NCBI GenBank assembly: GCA_003240755.1
Contig: QFNF01000011.1
Span: 54,485 to 118,484 of the forward strand
Source: Sphingomonas hengshuiensis
Lineage (GTDB): Bacteria; Pseudomonadota; Alphaproteobacteria; Sphingomonadales; Sphingomonadaceae
Length of the DNA stretch: 64,000 nt
Direction: 5' to 3'
Part shown: positions 42,684-52,084 of the stretch, piece by piece
Layout of the letters: each line of letters begins with the position of its first letter
Numbering within the stretch: the first letter of the stretch is position 1
Position numbers and translations under genes: made by a program
Notes under the pieces: generated by a model
The model's database searches: none
The model's input: only the letters and a program-made list of their open reading frames with translations
Told to the model about the DNA's origin: nothing

Positions 42684-45070
42684 TTCGCCACCGGCGCGGA
42701 ATAGGTCTGCAGCGAGCCGGGCTTCACCTGCACGTCGAAATCCTTCATCCGGTTTTCGAGGTCCTCGACATCCTCGATCTCCAGCACCGCCGGGCGGATG
42801 GCGCCGCGATAGACGTTGTTCGACCGGTCGGCATCGGCGATCTCCAGCAGCGGATCGACCTCCGCCCCGGTGATCGTCCTGGCCGTGACGTACTGCCACG
42901 TCACCGCCTTGGGATTGTAGCGCCACACTTCGGCGGGGATGCGCACGATCTCGTTCGTCCCGTCGCTGAACGTCAGCCTGAGCGGGATCGGCATGACCAG
43001 CCCGCCGATATTGCGGAACGAGAAACGGTAGAATTTGTCCTTCACGTCGAATGCGGCGCGTTCCCCGGGCGTCAGCTTGGCGAGCTTTTCGGCGAGGTCG
43101 CGGCGCTGCTGCGGACTGACGTCGAGCCGGTCCTGCCGGTCGTAGAAGTCGCGGGTCGACGGATCGCGTTCGGTCACGGTGCGCTGCCCGGCATTGTTGC
43201 GCACGGTCAGCGAGGTGTTTTCGCCGTCGCGGATCGCCCGGCGTTCGCGGGCATTCGCGTCCAGATCGCGGCCGGCGATGCGGCCCTCGACCACCTTGTC
43301 GAGCGCGATGTCGACATGGTCGGTCGAATAGAACCAGCCGCGCCAGAACCAGTCGAGATCGACCCCCGAGCTTTCCTCCATCGTGCGGAAGAAGTCGTAC
43401 GGGGTCGGCCGCTTGAAGCGCCAGCGCGTCGCATATTCGCGGAACGCCCGGTCGAACAGTTCGCGGCCCAGCACGGTTTCGCGCAGGATGGTGAGCGCGG
43501 TCGCCGGCTTGCCATAGCCGTTGGCGCCGAATTGCAGCACCGAATCCGACTGGGTCATCAGCGGGACCTGATTGTCGGAGAGCATATACTCCGCAATGTC
43601 CTTCGGCTCGCCACGCCGCGACGGAAAGTCCTTGTCCCACAGCTTTTCGGCCTGGAACTGGAGGAAGGTGTTCAGCCCCTCGTCCATCCACGTCCATTGC
43701 CGTTCGTCGGAATTGACGATCATCGGGAACCAGTCATGGCCGACCTCGTGGATCACCACGCCGATCAGCCCGGTCTTGGCGCGTTCGGTATAGGTCAGCC
43801 GCCCGGTCGTGGCGTCCTTCACCGGGCGCGGCCCGTTGAAGGTAATCATCGGATATTCCATGCCCCCGACCGGGCCGTTGATCGACTGCGCCACCGGATA
43901 GGGGTAGGGAAAGGCGAACTTGCCGTACACGTCGATGGTGTGGGCGATCGCCTTGGTCGAATAGGCGTCCCAGAGCGGACGCGCCTCCTTCGGATAGAAG
44001 GACATCGCCATGACGTGCGGGTTGGCGGCGTAATCCTGTCGCACGCCCATCGCGTCCCATGCGAACTTGCGCGACGATGCCCAGCCGAAGTCGCGGACGT
44101 TCTGCGCGGCGAAGGTCCAGGTCTTCGTGCCCGCGGCACGGCCGCGTTCGGCGGCGACCGCTTCATCGGGGGTGACGATGTACATCGGCGCGGAGGCGGA
44201 CTTCGCCTGTTCCAGCCGCTGGCGCTGGGTCGGGGTGAGCACCTGATCGGGGTTCTGCAACACGCCGGTCGCCGAGACGATGTGATCGGCGGGTACGGTC
44301 AGCGCGACCCTGTAGTCGCCGAATTCCAGCGTGAATTCGCCCGCGTCGAGGAACGCCTTGTTATGCCAGCCCTCATAGTCCGAATAGACGGCGAGGCGCG
44401 GGAACCATTGCGCTCCTTCGAAGATGCAGTTGCCGTCCTCGCCCGCCTGCGTGAAGCATTCATAGCCCGAGCGGCCATCGACCACCTTCTGCTCGGCCAT
44501 CGGGAACGACCAGTCGATCGACAGCACGACCTCCCCGCCACCCCCCGCGACCGGCTGCGGCAGCTCGATGCGCAGCAGCGTGTCGGTGACGCGGTGGGCC
44601 AGCGGCCGGCCGTCGGCGCCACGCACCGCGGCGATGGTGAAGCCGCCCTCCCATTTCTGCATCGCCTCCGCCCGGCGGATGTCGCCGATGCTGATCGAGG
44701 TGGCGTCGGGCACGGTCGCGCTCATCTGTGCGATCGACGACCGCTTGTACTGGTTCTGGTCGAGCAGCAGCCAGAGATAGGGGAGGGCGTCGGGCGAATT
44801 GTTGCGGTAGCGGATGGTTTCCGTACCCCGCACGACCTTGGTCGCTTCGTCGAGCGCTACCTTGACGTCGTAATCGACCTTCTGCTGCCAGTAGCGATAG
44901 CCTGGCGCCCCCGACGCGTTGCGATAGTCGGTCGGGGTCGGCCAGTCCTCCCCCTCGAGCTGGCGGAACTTGTCCTGCCAGTCGCCCTTTGTCTGGCGGA
45001 TCGGGTCGGCGAGCGCGGGGGTGGTGCCGAGCAACAGCGCGATCAGCGCGAAACGGGGGGCAGCGGACAA
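42680..45070 (-). CDS. M1 family metallopeptidase (gluzincin), exported
   Basis: About 796 residues, secreted. Zinc site HEVGHDW with a glutamate 18 residues after the second His (DEGLN), the classical HEXXH-x18-E arrangement of aminopeptidases, and the substrate-binding GGMEYP (the usual G-x-M-E-N is changed at the last position). The signal SAAPRFALIALLLGTTPALA is clear. I start at TTG 45070 since AAAGG lies 8 bases before and the signal peptide would begin at once; ATG 45136 or 45130 would put 22 or 20 more residues ahead of it. The small DUF6702-like gene is coupled downstream. Likely role is peptide digestion in periplasm or outside. Confidence 0.88.
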   Translation of the reverse strand: MSAAPRFALIALLLGTTPALADPIRQTKGDWQDKFRQLEGEDWPTPTDYRNASGAPGYRYWQQKVDYDVKVALDEATKVVRGTETIRYRNNSPDALPYLWLLLDQNQYKRSSIAQMSATVPDATSISIGDIRRAEAMQKWEGGFTIAAVRGADGRPLAHRVTDTLLRIELPQPVAGGGGEVVLSIDWSFPMAEQKVVDGRSGYECFTQAGEDGNCIFEGAQWFPRLAVYSDYEGWHNKAFLDAGEFTLEFGDYRVALTVPADHIVSATGVLQNPDQVLTPTQRQRLEQAKSASAPMYIVTPDEAVAAERGRAAGTKTWTFAAQNVRDFGWASSRKFAWDAMGVRQDYAANPHVMAMSFYPKEARPLWDAYSTKAIAHTIDVYGKFAFPYPYPVAQSINGPVGGMEYPMITFNGPRPVKDATTGRLTYTERAKTGLIGVVIHEVGHDWFPMIVNSDERQWTWMDEGLNTFLQFQAEKLWDKDFPSRRGEPKDIAEYMLSDNQVPLMTQSDSVLQFGANGYGKPATALTILRETVLGRELFDRAFREYATRWRFKRPTPYDFFRTMEESSGVDLDWFWRGWFYSTDHVDIALDKVVEGRIAGRDLDANARERRAIRDGENTSLTVRNNAGQRTVTERDPSTRDFYDRQDRLDVSPQQRRDLAEKLAKLTPGERAAFDVKDKFYRFSFRNIGGLVMPIPLRLTFSDGTNEIVRIPAEVWRYNPKAVTWQYVTARTITGAEVDPLLEIADADRSNNVYRGAIRPAVLEIEDVEDLENRMKDFDVQVKPGSLQTYSAPVAK

Positions 45071-45192
45071 GCGGACGGCCTTTCGATGGACGGCGCGATC
45101 GTTGCGCGCGATACGGTGCGCGTCAACCATAACCACGCGGCCAATCGGCCCGCCACGCGTTGGCGGTGGCGAGCTCGACCAAGGAAATCGAC

Positions 45193-45705
45193 ATGACCCG
45201 ACCCGACGGCACCGACGGCTTCACCCTCAACCAGACGATGCTGCGCGTCCGCGACCCCAGCGCCAGCATCGCTTTCTATCAGGACGTGCTGGGGATGACC
45301 CTGCTGCAGAAGCTGGATTTCGAGGAGGCGGCATTCTCGCTCTATTTCCTGGGGTATCTCCGTGACGGCGAGACCGTCCCGGCCGACCCGAAGGAGCGCG
45401 CGCGCTTCGTGTTCACGCGCGAGACGACGCTGGAGCTTACGCATAACTGGGGGACCGAGGACGATGCCGACTTTGCTGGGTATCACAGCGGCAATGACGA
45501 TCCGCGCGGCTTTGGCCATATCGGCATCAGCGTGCCCGACGTCGCCGCCGCCTGTGCGCGGTTCGAGGAACTTGGCGTCAATTTCCGCAAGCGGCCCGAC
45601 GAAGGGCGGATGAAGGACATCGCCTTCATCACCGATCCCGATGGGTACTGGATCGAAATCCTGTCGCCGAACGGCATGACGCAGGCGGTGGTCGACGCGG
45701 GGTGA
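45193..45705 (+). CDS. gloA: Lactoylglutathione lyase (glyoxalase I)
   Basis: 170-residue metal enzyme turning the methylglyoxal-glutathione adduct into S-lactoylglutathione. Metal ligands appear as Q of LNQTM, E of LELTHNWG, H of GFGHIGI and E of YWIEIL. The Gln first ligand and longer length fit the eukaryote-like zinc type rather than the E. coli nickel type. Start ATG 45193 with AAGGAAAT upstream. Divergent from the M1 peptidase; ends at a C-rich hairpin. Confidence 0.94.
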   Translation: MTRPDGTDGFTLNQTMLRVRDPSASIAFYQDVLGMTLLQKLDFEEAAFSLYFLGYLRDGETVPADPKERARFVFTRETTLELTHNWGTEDDADFAGYHSGNDDPRGFGHIGISVPDVAAACARFEELGVNFRKRPDEGRMKDIAFITDPDGYWIEILSPNGMTQAVVDAG

Positions 45706-45713
45706 GCGGACCG

Positions 45714-45735
45714 CCCCCCGCTTGCGGGCGGGGGG
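45714..45735. terminator. C/G-rich hairpin between convergent genes
   Basis: CCCCCCGC (45714-45721) pairs with GCGGGGGG (45728-45735), an 8-bp stem in the 39-base gap between gloA and the oxidoreductase. No U tract follows on either strand, so it may be a weak terminator or pause. Confidence 0.5.
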
Positions 45736-45744
45736 TCGGCTGCG

Positions 45745-46875
45745 TCAATTCCCGCTGGGCGACTTCGCCTTCACCGTCTCCGGCGGGGTGATCGGCGACA
45801 GCGTCTGTTTCTGCGTCGCGGTGTTGATGCGGCGGCGGCGTTCGAAGGGGGGCAGGTCGACACGGCGGCCGGTCTCGAGCGCCTCGACGATCCCCTCAAT
45901 CACGCGCAGGTCGGCGATCCCCTCTTCGGCGTCGGGTTCGGGATCGTCGCCGTTCAGGATGCAGTCGGAGAAATACTTCATCTCGCCGCCGAACTGGTCG
46001 GTCGGCCTGAACTTTTCCTCGCGCTTGTCGGTGCCGGTCGTGATCGTCTGATGCTGGGTATCGCCATAGCCGAAGGCGGGGTCGATATGGATGCTGCCCT
46101 TCGTCCCGGCGATGGTCAGGTGATCGATATTGCCGGCATAATAGCTGACGGTGAAGCTCGCCAGCCGGTCGCCGGGCATGCGCAGCACGACCGCGAAGGT
46201 ATCGTCGAGATCGCCGAAGCCCGCGCCCGCCTGCCGCGTCGCCACCGCCGATTCCACCGCGACCGGCTCCGCGCCGAACAGATAGCGGATGGCGTTGATC
46301 GGGTACGGCCCCATGTCGAACAGCGGCCCTGCGACGATGCCGTGCCTGGCGCGGTGGTTGTCGGGGTCGAGCGACTGGCTGAACGTCGCGGTGAAGGTGA
46401 CGAGATCGCCCAGCTTGCCGTCGCGGACCGTGTCGATCGCCGACAGCGTGCCGGGTTCGAAATGCAGGCGGTACGCGGTCATCAGCTTGGCCGACGATGC
46501 CGCCTGCGCCGCGGCGATCGCGCGGCCCTGCTCGACCGAGATTTCGAGCGGCTTTTCGCACAGCACATGGATGCCGGCGGCCAGTGCGGGAATCGCGAAT
46601 TCGGCATGGCGCCAGTTGGGCGTGCCGAGATAGATCGCGTCGATCGTCCCCGATGCCAGCAGTTCGTGGAACTGGTCATAGTCGTAGGTCGCATCGACGT
46701 CGTACATCTTCGCCAGCGCGCTGGCCTTCTCCGCGTCGCCGGTGACGATCGCCACCAGTTTGGAATTGCCGGTGTGCCTGATGCCGGGCAGCATCGAACG
46801 CTGGGTGATGTCGCCCGCGCCGACGACGGCGTAGCGGACCTTCTTGCCTAGCCCGAAGGCGGACGCGATGCTCAT
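45745..46875 (-). CDS. Gfo/Idh/MocA family oxidoreductase
   Basis: 376-residue NAD(P)-dependent oxidoreductase. N-terminal Rossmann motif VVGAGDITQ, then CEKPLE, the catalytic lysine motif of the family, and a C-terminal mixed sheet with GPLFDMGPYPINAI. Resembles the glucose-fructose oxidoreductase and sugar dehydrogenase groups. No export signal; start ATG 46875 with GGAG about 10 bases before. The final 40 residues are basic then polar and run past the usual fold end. It diverges from the GH15 gene, hinting at sugar metabolism, but its substrate is unknown. Confidence 0.88.
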   Translation of the reverse strand: MSIASAFGLGKKVRYAVVGAGDITQRSMLPGIRHTGNSKLVAIVTGDAEKASALAKMYDVDATYDYDQFHELLASGTIDAIYLGTPNWRHAEFAIPALAAGIHVLCEKPLEISVEQGRAIAAAQAASSAKLMTAYRLHFEPGTLSAIDTVRDGKLGDLVTFTATFSQSLDPDNHRARHGIVAGPLFDMGPYPINAIRYLFGAEPVAVESAVATRQAGAGFGDLDDTFAVVLRMPGDRLASFTVSYYAGNIDHLTIAGTKGSIHIDPAFGYGDTQHQTITTGTDKREEKFRPTDQFGGEMKYFSDCILNGDDPEPDAEEGIADLRVIEGIVEALETGRRVDLPPFERRRRINTATQKQTLSPITPPETVKAKSPSGN

Positions 46876-46978
46876 GGAAGCGGTTCTCCATAGGGGGGAA
46901 TGGTGCGCCAACGCACACCGTCCCGACTATCTCCCCGCCGTTTCGGACATTTGACGGGGATCGGGGGTTGTCGGCCCC

Positions 46979-48805
46979 ATGTTCTCCCGTTCCCGCACCG
47001 CCGCCCCCGCCACGCTCCGCGATGCCGATGGCTATCTGCCGCTTGCCCGCTATGGCGCGCTGGGCGACGGGCGCGCGGTGGTGCTGTCGGGGGCGGACGG
47101 GTCAATCGACTGGTGGTGCGTGCCCAACATGGATTCGCCCGCGCTGTTCGACCGGCTGCTCGACGGGACGCTGGGCGGATATTTCGCGATCACGCCCGTC
47201 GACCCGTTCACCAGCGAGCAGCGCTATCGCGACGACAGCAACGTGCTGGAGACGGTGTTCACCACCGCGACCGGCCGCGCGACGCTGGTCGAAAGCCTGA
47301 ACAGCGGGTCGGCGGGGCGGCTGCCCTGGGCCGAACTGGCGCGGCGGGTCGAGGGGCTGGACGGGCATGTCGCCTTTGCGCTGACGCTGCGCTTCGGGCG
47401 GCGGGCGGATACGGTCAGCCCCTATTTCGCGCGCGCCGGGGGGCATGACGTGTTCCATGTCGGCGCGGTGCTGGGGCTGTTCCGGTGCAGCGATCATGTC
47501 GTGATCGATCGCCAGGGCGATGACGGGATCGACGGGCGGATCGCGGTGGCGCAGGGACAGCGCGCGACGGTGGCGATCGTCGCCGGCGCCGACGAACCGC
47601 TGGTGGTGCCGCCGATCGAGGCGATCGATGGCCGGATCGACCTGTCCGACCGCGAATGGCGCGACTGGACGCGGGCGCTGGACTGGTCGGGGCAACTGCA
47701 TTGCGACGGTGCGCGCCGGGCATTGGCGATCCGCAGCGCGCTGGCGCTGAAACTGCTGCTCTATTCACCGACCGGGGCGATCGTCGCGGCCGCCACCACC
47801 TCGCTGCCCGAGAAGGTGGGCGGGCCGAAGAACTGGGACTATCGCTACGCATGGATCCGCGACGCGGGGTACACGATCAAGGCGTTCCTGCGCATCGGCG
47901 CGCATGCCGAGGCGAAGGCGGGCTTCACATGGCTGCTCAAGCGGCTGGGGCAGGGGGTGCCGAAGGTCTGCTATACGCTCGGCGGCGACCCGGTGCCGGC
48001 GGTGCGCGAGATCGACATTCCGGGCTATCGCGGGTCGCAACCGGTCGTGACCGGCAATCTGGCGACCGACCAGCATCAGCACGGCATCTATGGCGACATT
48101 TTCGAGACGGCCGAGCGGTTCGTGGCGTGCGGCAACATCCTCGACGGACAGAGCGCGGAGACGCTGTCGCACCTCGCCGACCTGTGCGCCGACCGCTGGC
48201 GCCAGAAGGACGCCGGCATCTGGGAACTGCCCGAGGTGCAGCACTACACCATGTCCAAGATCAGTTGCTGGCAGGCGTTGCAGCGCGCGGTCGAACTGGC
48301 CGATGCCGGACAGATCCCGACGACCTGCCGCGACCGCTGGGCGCGCGAGCGCGACCGGATCATGGACTGGATCGGCGAGCATTGCTGGGACGAGGAACGC
48401 GGCGCCTATCTCTGCTACCCCGGTGCCGACGGGCTCGACGCGTCGCTGGCGCTGGCGGTGCGGTTCCGCTTCGACGGGCAGGACCGGCTGGCGCGGACGC
48501 TGGACGCGATCGACCGCGAACTGGGCGCGGGGGCGTTCCATTATCGCTATGCCGGCATGGCGCGCGAGGAGGGGTGTTTCCTCGCCTGCACCTTCTGGAT
48601 GATCGAGGCGCGCGCCATGCTGGGGCAGCGGGAGCGGGCCGAAGCGGCGATGGCGGCGGCGATGGACGGGCTGGCGCACGGCGTCGGGATATTGCCCGAG
48701 ATGATCGACCCGGCGACCGGCGACTATCTGGGCAACCTGCCACAGGGGCTGAGCCACCTCGCGCTGATCCAGGCGATCGCGACACTGGGCGGGGCGGAGC
48801 TTTAG
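46979..48805 (+). CDS. GH15 family glucoamylase or trehalase-like hydrolase
   Basis: 608-residue cytosolic glycoside hydrolase of family 15. N-terminal beta-sandwich (GDGRAVVLSGADGSIDWWCVPNMDS region), then the (alpha/alpha)6 barrel with NWDYRYAWIRDAGY and the catalytic glutamates expected in GIWELPE and GILPEMIDPATGD near the end. Bacterial members hydrolyse trehalose or small alpha-glucans; the second trehalose-type enzyme in the window is the GH37 lipoprotein. Start ATG 46979 is the first of the frame, without a clear ribosome site. Confidence 0.9.
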   Translation: MFSRSRTAAPATLRDADGYLPLARYGALGDGRAVVLSGADGSIDWWCVPNMDSPALFDRLLDGTLGGYFAITPVDPFTSEQRYRDDSNVLETVFTTATGRATLVESLNSGSAGRLPWAELARRVEGLDGHVAFALTLRFGRRADTVSPYFARAGGHDVFHVGAVLGLFRCSDHVVIDRQGDDGIDGRIAVAQGQRATVAIVAGADEPLVVPPIEAIDGRIDLSDREWRDWTRALDWSGQLHCDGARRALAIRSALALKLLLYSPTGAIVAAATTSLPEKVGGPKNWDYRYAWIRDAGYTIKAFLRIGAHAEAKAGFTWLLKRLGQGVPKVCYTLGGDPVPAVREIDIPGYRGSQPVVTGNLATDQHQHGIYGDIFETAERFVACGNILDGQSAETLSHLADLCADRWRQKDAGIWELPEVQHYTMSKISCWQALQRAVELADAGQIPTTCRDRWARERDRIMDWIGEHCWDEERGAYLCYPGADGLDASLALAVRFRFDGQDRLARTLDAIDRELGAGAFHYRYAGMAREEGCFLACTFWMIEARAMLGQRERAEAAMAAAMDGLAHGVGILPEMIDPATGDYLGNLPQGLSHLALIQAIATLGGAEL

Positions 48806-48901
48806 GCCCCGCCGGGCGGCGTCGGTGCCGGGTGCCGGGCAGCGGCATCTCCGGGCGAGACGGCCGATGCGGGCGGGCGCGAAGGTCGCGATCGGCGACC
48901 G

Positions 48902-48916
48902 GGGTGCGACGCACCC
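48902..48916. terminator. Short perfect hairpin between convergent genes
   Basis: GGGTGC (48902-48907) and GCACCC (48911-48916) with a GAC loop, lying between the GH15 gene and the carbonic anhydrase end. The rest of the 127-base gap is GC-rich with no frame. No T tract, so only a possible terminator. Confidence 0.4.
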
Positions 48917-48932
48917 GAACGGCCCGCCGCCC

Positions 48933-49568
48933 CTACACCAGCACCTTGTCTGGCTTCTGCACCTCGCCCAGCGGGGTCGTCGCGTCGATTTCCATCAGCG
49001 GTTTGAGCAGCCCGTCGCGCAGGTCATAGACCCAGCCGTGCAGCTCCAGCGGCTGACCGGCGGCAAAGGCCTTTTGCACCACGTCGGTCTGCGCAAGCTG
49101 GACCAGTTGGTCGTGCACGTTCAGTTCGACGAGGCGGTTGGCGCGCTGGTCGAGCGGCAGCGCGTCCAGTTCGTCGCGGTGATTGCCGACCACGTCGCGC
49201 GCGATCGCCAGCCAGTCATGGACATGGCCATGAACCCCGCCGTCCAGCGCAGCCTGCAACCCGCCACAGCCATAATGGCCGCACACGATGATATGGCCGA
49301 CCTTCAGCACCTCTACCGCGAACTGCACCACCGACATCAGGTTCTGGTCGTCGGGATGGATCAGGTTGGCGATGTTGCGGTGGATGAACATCCCGCCCGG
49401 TTCGGTATTGGTAAGCTGGTCGGGCGCCACGCGGCTGTCGGAACAGCCGATCCACAGGAATTCCGGCTGCTGCCCCGCGATCTGCCGCGCGAAATAATCG
49501 GGATTGTCCTCCAGCCGCTCCGCGGCCCATGCCTTGTTGGCGAGGAGCAGGTGCTTGTATTCCCTCAT
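48933..49568 (-). CDS. Beta-carbonic anhydrase
   Basis: 211-residue enzyme interconverting CO2 and bicarbonate. Zinc ligands are Cys and Asp-Arg in CSDSRV (42-47) and H-x2-C in GHYGCGG (about 102-108). Lacks a signal peptide, so cytosolic. Its ATG 49568 overlaps the SulP stop (ATGA). A second beta-carbonic anhydrase lies on the other side of the same transporter, giving the order CA-SulP-CA. Confidence 0.93.
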   Translation of the reverse strand: MREYKHLLLANKAWAAERLEDNPDYFARQIAGQQPEFLWIGCSDSRVAPDQLTNTEPGGMFIHRNIANLIHPDDQNLMSVVQFAVEVLKVGHIIVCGHYGCGGLQAALDGGVHGHVHDWLAIARDVVGNHRDELDALPLDQRANRLVELNVHDQLVQLAQTDVVQKAFAAGQPLELHGWVYDLRDGLLKPLMEIDATTPLGEVQKPDKVLV

Positions 49569-51157
49569 GTGTAGGCGACCTCCTTGCGCGGTGCCTTGAT
49601 GAGCGGCGCCGTCCTGCCGCCGATATCGCCGCGCACCAGCACGCTGATCCCGCGATATCCGGCATTCTTGATGAAGCCGTTGATGATGTCGATATTGTCG
49701 AGGTCGACATAGCTGGTCGCCGACAGGTCGATCACCACCGTGCAATTGTCCGGCACCTTCTCCAGCTCCCTGGTCAGTTCGACCTTGTGGATGAAGTACA
49801 GGTTGCGCTTTGCCCGCACCATGCAGCTTGCCCCCGGACCGTCGCCGTCCTGGACGAACGTCACCGCCGGGCGGAAATTGCGGGCGATGACGAACACGAA
49901 ACCGACGACCAGCCCGACGACGATGCCCTTGAGCAGGTCGGTGAACAGGATGGCGAGGATCGTGACGACGAACGGCACGAACTGGGTCATGCCCTGTTTC
50001 CACCGCTTGGTGAACAGTTCGGGCTTGGTCAGCTTGTAGCCGGTCTGGATCAGCACCGCCGCCAGCGCCGACAGCGGGATCAGGTTGAGCAGCGTCGGGA
50101 CCAGCAGGACGCTGAGCAGCAGCCAGGTGCCATGCAGGATCGTCGACATCTTGGACGCGGCGTTCGCATCGACATTCGCCGACGACCGCACGATGACCGA
50201 CGTGACCGGCAGGCCGCCGATCAGGCCCGAAATGATGTTGCCGCCGCCCTGTGCCAGCAGTTCGTGGTTCTTGTTCGTCACGCGGCGCTTGGGATCGAGT
50301 TCGTCGACCGCCTTGACCGACAGCAACGATTCGAGGCTGGCGACGATCGCCAGCGTCACCGCCACGGTCCACACCGTCGCGTTGCCGATCTGGCCGAAGT
50401 CGGGAAGGCTGAACAGCTTCACGAACCCGCCCAGCCCTTCGGCGATCGGCACGCTGACCAGATGGGTCGGCTTTACCTGGATCGCGGGGGCGACCATGCC
50501 GAGCAGCGCGTTGATCGCGATCGACCCGACCACCACGACCAGCGGGCCGGGCACGAAGCGCAAGGGGCCATCCTTGGGCTTGTTCTTGTCCCACCAGAAC
50601 AGGAAGGCGATGCTGATCGCGGCGATGATCGTCGCCCCCCACACCACCTGTTCGCGCAGCACGAACAGGATGGTATTGAAGGTGTTGAGCCCGTCGCCCT
50701 GCCGGAACGCGAAGTCGCCGCCCGGATCGCCGTCATAGCCGATCGCGTGCGGCACCTGCTTCAGGATCAGGATCAGGCCGATCGCCGCCAGCATGCCGGT
50801 GATGACCGAGGAGGGGACGAATTCGCCCAGTACGCCCGAACGCGAAAAGGACAGCAGGATCTGCATGCAGCCCGCAAGGAACACGGCGAGCAGGAACGCC
50901 TCGAAGCTCGGCAGCCGGGTGATCGCGTCGAGCACGATCACCGTCAGGCCGGCGGCCGGGCCGCTGACCGACAGCGGCGACTTGCTGAGCGCTCCGACGA
51001 CGATGCCGCCGATGATGCCCGCGATCAGGCCGGAAAAGAGCGGGGCGCCCGATGCCAGCGCGACGCCGAGGCATAGCGGCAGCGCGACCAGCGCGACCAC
51101 GATCGAGGCGGGAAGATCCTGTCGCAGATTGGCGATGAGGGAAGGTTGCGACGACAT
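49565..51157 (-). CDS. SulP family anion transporter with STAS domain, probable bicarbonate carrier
   Basis: 530-residue inner-membrane transporter: 11-14 hydrophobic segments from DLPASIVVALVALPLCLGVALASG onward, with GPAAGLTVIV and GGLPVTSVIVRSSAN family segments, then a C-terminal STAS domain containing the VVIDLSATSYVD motif. SulP proteins move sulfate or bicarbonate with sodium; sandwiching by carbonic anhydrases on one operon favours bicarbonate (BicA-like), as is often seen for SulP-CA pairs. Coupled to the downstream anhydrase and 123 bases after the upstream one. Confidence 0.9.
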   Translation of the reverse strand: MSSQPSLIANLRQDLPASIVVALVALPLCLGVALASGAPLFSGLIAGIIGGIVVGALSKSPLSVSGPAAGLTVIVLDAITRLPSFEAFLLAVFLAGCMQILLSFSRSGVLGEFVPSSVITGMLAAIGLILILKQVPHAIGYDGDPGGDFAFRQGDGLNTFNTILFVLREQVVWGATIIAAISIAFLFWWDKNKPKDGPLRFVPGPLVVVVGSIAINALLGMVAPAIQVKPTHLVSVPIAEGLGGFVKLFSLPDFGQIGNATVWTVAVTLAIVASLESLLSVKAVDELDPKRRVTNKNHELLAQGGGNIISGLIGGLPVTSVIVRSSANVDANAASKMSTILHGTWLLLSVLLVPTLLNLIPLSALAAVLIQTGYKLTKPELFTKRWKQGMTQFVPFVVTILAILFTDLLKGIVVGLVVGFVFVIARNFRPAVTFVQDGDGPGASCMVRAKRNLYFIHKVELTRELEKVPDNCTVVIDLSATSYVDLDNIDIINGFIKNAGYRGISVLVRGDIGGRTAPLIKAPRKEVAYT

Positions 51158-51280
51158 GGCGGTCGATAGCCTTTGAAACAGGGTGCGCCGGACGTGCTTG
51201 GGGGAAGCACGCCCGGCGCGGAACCCACGGCCGGCGGAACGGGGGAGGGAAGATTCGCCCCGCCAACCCGCAGGAACTGG

Positions 51281-51976
51281 TTATTCGGCGGCTTCCGCCG
51301 TCACGAAATCCGCGGCAAGGCGCTTGGCGGCGGGCAGGGCGACCGGCAGCGCGCGATCCTCCTTGATCGGCGCGAACCGGCCGGTTTCGCCGTCCAGCGC
51401 CAGGATCGTGCCCGCGTGGATGTCGACGAACCAGCCGTGCAGCGTCAGCTCGCCCTTGGCGATGCGCGACGCGACCGCCGGATGGGTGCGCAGGTGCGAA
51501 ATCTGGACCACGACATTTTCCAGGCTGGCGGCACGGACCGCGGCGGCATCGTCGAGATCGGGATAGCTGTTTTCGACCACCGAATGGGCGGCATGGCTGT
51601 GGCGCAGCCATGCGGCGACGCTGGGCAGGCCGTCGAGCGTTTCAGGCTTCATCAGCGCGCCCATCGCGCCGCAGCCGGAATGCCCCGACACGATGATGTC
51701 GGTGACGCCCAGCACGGCGACGGCATATTCGACCGTAGAGGTCGTTCCGCCATTCTGCTGGGTGAAGGGGGGGACGATGTTGCCGGCGTTGCGGATGACG
51801 AACACGTCGCCCGGCTTCGCCTGCAGGACATGTTCGGGGACGACACGCGAATCCGAGCAGGAGATCATCAGCACCTTGGGACTCTGCCCGTCGGTCGCCA
51901 GCTTCGAATAAAGGTCGGCATCGCTGCCGAACACGTCCCTTTCGAACCCGAACACCCTTCCGATCACGTCGTTCAT
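51281..51976 (-). CDS. Beta-carbonic anhydrase
   Basis: 231-residue second carbonic anhydrase. Zinc ligands appear in CSDSRV (near 40) and GHSGCGA (near 98-104). A clear ribosome site GGGAGGGAA is upstream of ATG 51976. It starts the CA-SulP-CA operon and lies 98 bases downstream of the histidine kinase gene on the same strand. The N-terminus MNDVIGRVFGFERDVFG and an about 60-residue longer tail set it apart from its partner enzyme, so the two are old paralogues. Confidence 0.93.
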   Translation of the reverse strand: MNDVIGRVFGFERDVFGSDADLYSKLATDGQSPKVLMISCSDSRVVPEHVLQAKPGDVFVIRNAGNIVPPFTQQNGGTTSTVEYAVAVLGVTDIIVSGHSGCGAMGALMKPETLDGLPSVAAWLRHSHAAHSVVENSYPDLDDAAAVRAASLENVVVQISHLRTHPAVASRIAKGELTLHGWFVDIHAGTILALDGETGRFAPIKEDRALPVALPAAKRLAADFVTAEAAE

Positions 51977-52065
51977 CGTCGTTCCCTCCCGATCATGGTG
52001 GTCGCTGGGGCCACCGCCTCGGAAAGGGATATAGGGCAGCCAACCTTGCTGGGCTCGACGGGTGT

Positions 52066-52084
52066 GTAACGAATTATTGCTGGA
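52066..52084. promoter_or_regulatory. 19-base motif shared with the efflux promoter region (copy 1)
   Basis: GTAACGAATTATTGCTGGA lies between the kinase end and the carbonic anhydrase start, 90 bases ahead of the latter. GTAACAAGTTATTGCTGGA, 17 of 19 the same, occurs at 56158-56176, 22 bases before the efflux MFS start. Its last part also encodes the final residues and stop of the kinase. A site for the adjacent OmpR-type regulator is possible. Confidence 0.3.
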
